Assembly (NCBI GenBank): GCA_036405195.1
Contig: DASWYB010000006.1
Coordinates: 1 to 16,006, forward strand
Origin: DASWYB01 sp036405195
Lineage (GTDB): Bacteria; Patescibacteriota; UBA1384; 2-12-FULL-50-11; DASWYB01
Length of the DNA stretch: 16,006 bases
Direction: 5' to 3'
Part shown: positions 14,339 to 16,006 of the stretch, one piece after another
Position numbering within the stretch: position 1 is the stretch's first letter
How the letters are laid out: each line of letters starts with the position of its first letter
Made by a program: the position numbers and the translations under genes
The notes under the pieces: generated by a model
What the model saw: only the letters and a program-made list of their open reading frames with translations
The model's database searches: none
What the model was told of the DNA's origin: nothing

Positions 14339-15550
14339 ATGGCAGTTATTGCTTCGGTGGCAGCTCGAGTTATTAACGACTCGCGAGGTCAACCAACTAT
14401 CGAAGTTACCGTTACCGACGACAAAGGCAGAATCGCAACTGCCTCGCTTCCGAGTGGTAGTTCCCTTGGAAAATATGAAGCCGTAACACAAGATGCGCAG
14501 CAAGTTGTAAACTCTATCAACAAAGTAATCGCCCCCGCTCTTCTGCGGCAGCCGTTAACCGACCAAGCCACTATCGACGCCAAACTTCGTTCTTTTGACG
14601 ATACGGCTAATCACGAGAAGCTCGGTGTAAACAGCCTCTTAGGCATTTCGCTCGCCTGTGCTCGTTTATTAGCGCAGGATCATAATCTTTCTCTCTATCA
14701 TTATATTTTTACTATCTCTGGCGGACCGGGACTAACAATTCCCACCCCCATGTTTAACTTGCTTAACGGCGGAAAGCACGCCGAGAATAATCTCGACTTC
14801 CAGGAATACATGGTTATTCCGATCGGTTTTAAAACCTTTCACGAAAAACTCGCTGCTGGTAAAAAAGTTTTTAGCGCATTAGGAACCATTCTTTCCGAGA
14901 CAGGACATATTACGAAGATAGGAGCCGAAGGTGGGTATGCACCTCATTTGTCGACCAACGAAGAAGGCCTGGGTGTTCTGGTACAGGCTATTCAGTCGGC
15001 CGGCTACGAACCTGGGAAGGATTTTGTACTTGGGGTAGATGTGGCTGCCTCTGCATTGCCTCCTACGTATTCTGCGACTGTCGATAACTATCTGGCGCTT
15101 TACCGAAACTTTCCTCTCTTCTCCCTGGAAGATCCGTTTGTAGAAGATGACTGGGAGAGTTGGGCCAAATTAAAAGTCGGAGTCGATGGCTTAAGCGAAC
15201 CAGGTAATCCTCGATTGCTCGTTGGTGACGATCTTTTTGTCGGCAACAAGGACCGTTTACTCGAGGGGGTTAAAAAGTTTAGTGCCAACGCCGTACTTAT
15301 TAAAATTAACCAAGCCGGCACGTTAACAGAAATTATCGAGGCAATTAAAATTGCCCGCGAACATAACTACGTCCACATTCTCTCCCATCGTTCTGGCGAA
15401 ACGCTCGATTCATTCGTAAGTGATTTAGCAATCGGTACTGCCGCCGCCTTTATTAAAGCTGGTTCTGCCAACGAACAAGCACCCGAGCGAATCGTAAAAT
15501 ATGAACGTCTCGTCGAAGTCGAAGAAGAACTGAATATTGGTCATATATGA
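14339..15550 (+). CDS. Second, divergent enolase
   Basis: The 403 residues make it about 25 shorter than the canonical copy at 3749-5035. Catalytic residues persist: NDSRG, the Ser of the mobile loop (SGSSLG, with Leu for Thr), NGGKHA, DFQEYM with its Glu, Glu197 in GAEGGYAP, metal ligands in GVDVAAS, SLEDPF and VGDDLF, Lys in LIKINQAGTLTE, SHRSGET and FIKAG. Differences are Ala196 for the near-invariant Asp before Glu197, loss of the LRD...GKGV stretch after the mobile loop, and a two-residue insertion after FIKAG. It may be an active enolase, one with altered kinetics, or one acting on a related acid. A strong AAGGAG site lies four bases before ATG 14339. The stop overlaps the next start (ATGA), so the two are translationally coupled. 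Confidence 0.9.
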   Translation: MAVIASVAARVINDSRGQPTIEVTVTDDKGRIATASLPSGSSLGKYEAVTQDAQQVVNSINKVIAPALLRQPLTDQATIDAKLRSFDDTANHEKLGVNSLLGISLACARLLAQDHNLSLYHYIFTISGGPGLTIPTPMFNLLNGGKHAENNLDFQEYMVIPIGFKTFHEKLAAGKKVFSALGTILSETGHITKIGAEGGYAPHLSTNEEGLGVLVQAIQSAGYEPGKDFVLGVDVAASALPPTYSATVDNYLALYRNFPLFSLEDPFVEDDWESWAKLKVGVDGLSEPGNPRLLVGDDLFVGNKDRLLEGVKKFSANAVLIKINQAGTLTEIIEAIKIAREHNYVHILSHRSGETLDSFVSDLAIGTAAAFIKAGSANEQAPERIVKYERLVEVEEELNIGHI

Positions 15551-16006
15551 AAGCAACTCACATTGCAGTTATTACCCATCCCCGCGCTCACAACTCTTTA
15601 GCCAAACGGTTAGAGAAAACCTTTCGAGTCGGTAAGCTTGATGGTATTTATAAACTGCCTTACTCACACTCCCCTCTCTCGCCTGCTGGTACGTCGCCGT
15701 ATTCAGTGCTCTATTCGCTTTCACATCCTTCAAAAGAACTAACCCATCTCAAAAAATTAGAACCTGTCCACGTCAGACAGTTACGCGATATTGCTTATAG
15801 ATGTCGTAAGTCATCGGGAACCCTGCATATTATTGGTGTTCTGGATGATGACTCCCCGTTTGGAAAACGGCGGATGGTAGAAGCGCTCGTACGTCATTTT
15901 CGGCCAACGGGACTCAAACTTGTCTTGCACCTTGGCGTCTGGCATCCAACTCCTACGGAATTTCGGTATGGGTTAAAAGAAATTCGGAGCCTATGTAATG
16001 AATCTA
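15547..16006 (+). CDS. Partial gene, possible divergent iPGM-type transferase-domain protein
   Basis: 153 residues are visible and the gene runs off the window. Its ATG overlaps the enolase-2 stop by ATGA. The stretch LHIIGVLDDDSPFGKRRMV followed by LKLVLHLGVWHPTPTEF resembles, in order and spacing, the LHLMGLxSDGGVHSH and VYxHAFLDGRDTPPKS segments of cofactor-independent phosphoglycerate mutase. The key SDGGVHSH and DGRD residues are not kept, and the N-terminus lacks the metal-binding DGWG and GNSEVGH motifs of the phosphatase domain. A mutase next to an enolase makes metabolic sense, which adds weight, but the resemblance is weak and was judged by eye. It could instead be an unrelated alpha/beta protein. 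Confidence 0.45.
   Translation, partial: MKATHIAVITHPRAHNSLAKRLEKTFRVGKLDGIYKLPYSHSPLSPAGTSPYSVLYSLSHPSKELTHLKKLEPVHVRQLRDIAYRCRKSSGTLHIIGVLDDDSPFGKRRMVEALVRHFRPTGLKLVLHLGVWHPTPTEFRYGLKEIRSLCNES

Noticed and set aside
14339..15550. Second enolase as a decaying pseudogene
   Set aside because: The frame is intact, the catalytic residues are kept and it has a strong ribosome site and coupled downstream gene.

Overview
The window looks like chromosomal DNA from a small-genome, Gram-positive-like or Candidate Phyla Radiation (Patescibacteria) bacterium. This is an inference from gene content: enolase, PepF, a GT4 lipid-type glycosyltransferase, a NUDIX protein, PyrG, a ManC-type nucleotidyltransferase and an archaeal-type PGI/PMI homologue sit among several unrecognisable small genes. 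Shine-Dalgarno sites are AAGGAGG-like. The -10 box TATACT recurs upstream of five minus-strand genes. No rRNA, tRNA, transposase or CRISPR array was seen.

Layout. Positions 1-1608 (+) hold a KH-domain protein and a small membrane-anchored protein; each is preceded by a strong UUCG-loop hairpin, and the pair ends at a rho-independent terminator. Positions 1681-3697 (-) hold three separately transcribed orphan genes: a 63-residue acidic protein, an unknown protein of about 171 residues, and a stand-alone ClpC-type double N-domain protein. Each is followed by a terminator hairpin built on the same CCGGTTCGT stem. Positions 3701-9383 (-) hold canonical enolase with a structured leader containing a 65-bp inverted repeat, a NUDIX protein with a degenerate box, a GT4 glycosyltransferase, an orphan gene with a consensus promoter, and oligoendopeptidase F. 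Positions 9384-10166 (+) hold two small membrane proteins, the second under a consensus promoter with an 18-bp palindrome in its spacer. Positions 10256-16006 (+) hold pyrG, a ManC-like nucleotidyltransferase, and a tight three-gene unit: a PGI/PMI-like SIS protein, a second divergent enolase, and a partial gene resembling the transferase domain of independent phosphoglycerate mutase.

The two themes most worth attention are these. First, three consecutive genes (13234 to the window end) are all divergent homologues of lower or upper glycolysis enzymes; the SIS member has lost residues known to be catalytic, while a full canonical enolase lies about 9 kb away. Second, a class of high-GC orphan genes (about 58-65% GC in 60-base samples counted by hand, against roughly 45-53% in the housekeeping genes) carries its own strong promoters and dedicated terminators, three of which share a stem sequence.

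Metabolically, enolase (and possibly its paralogue) serves lower glycolysis. The ManC-like enzyme and GT4 protein suggest GDP-sugar and glycolipid or surface glycan synthesis. PyrG supplies CTP and PepF degrades peptides. Family calls rest on motifs recognised by eye; no database search was run.
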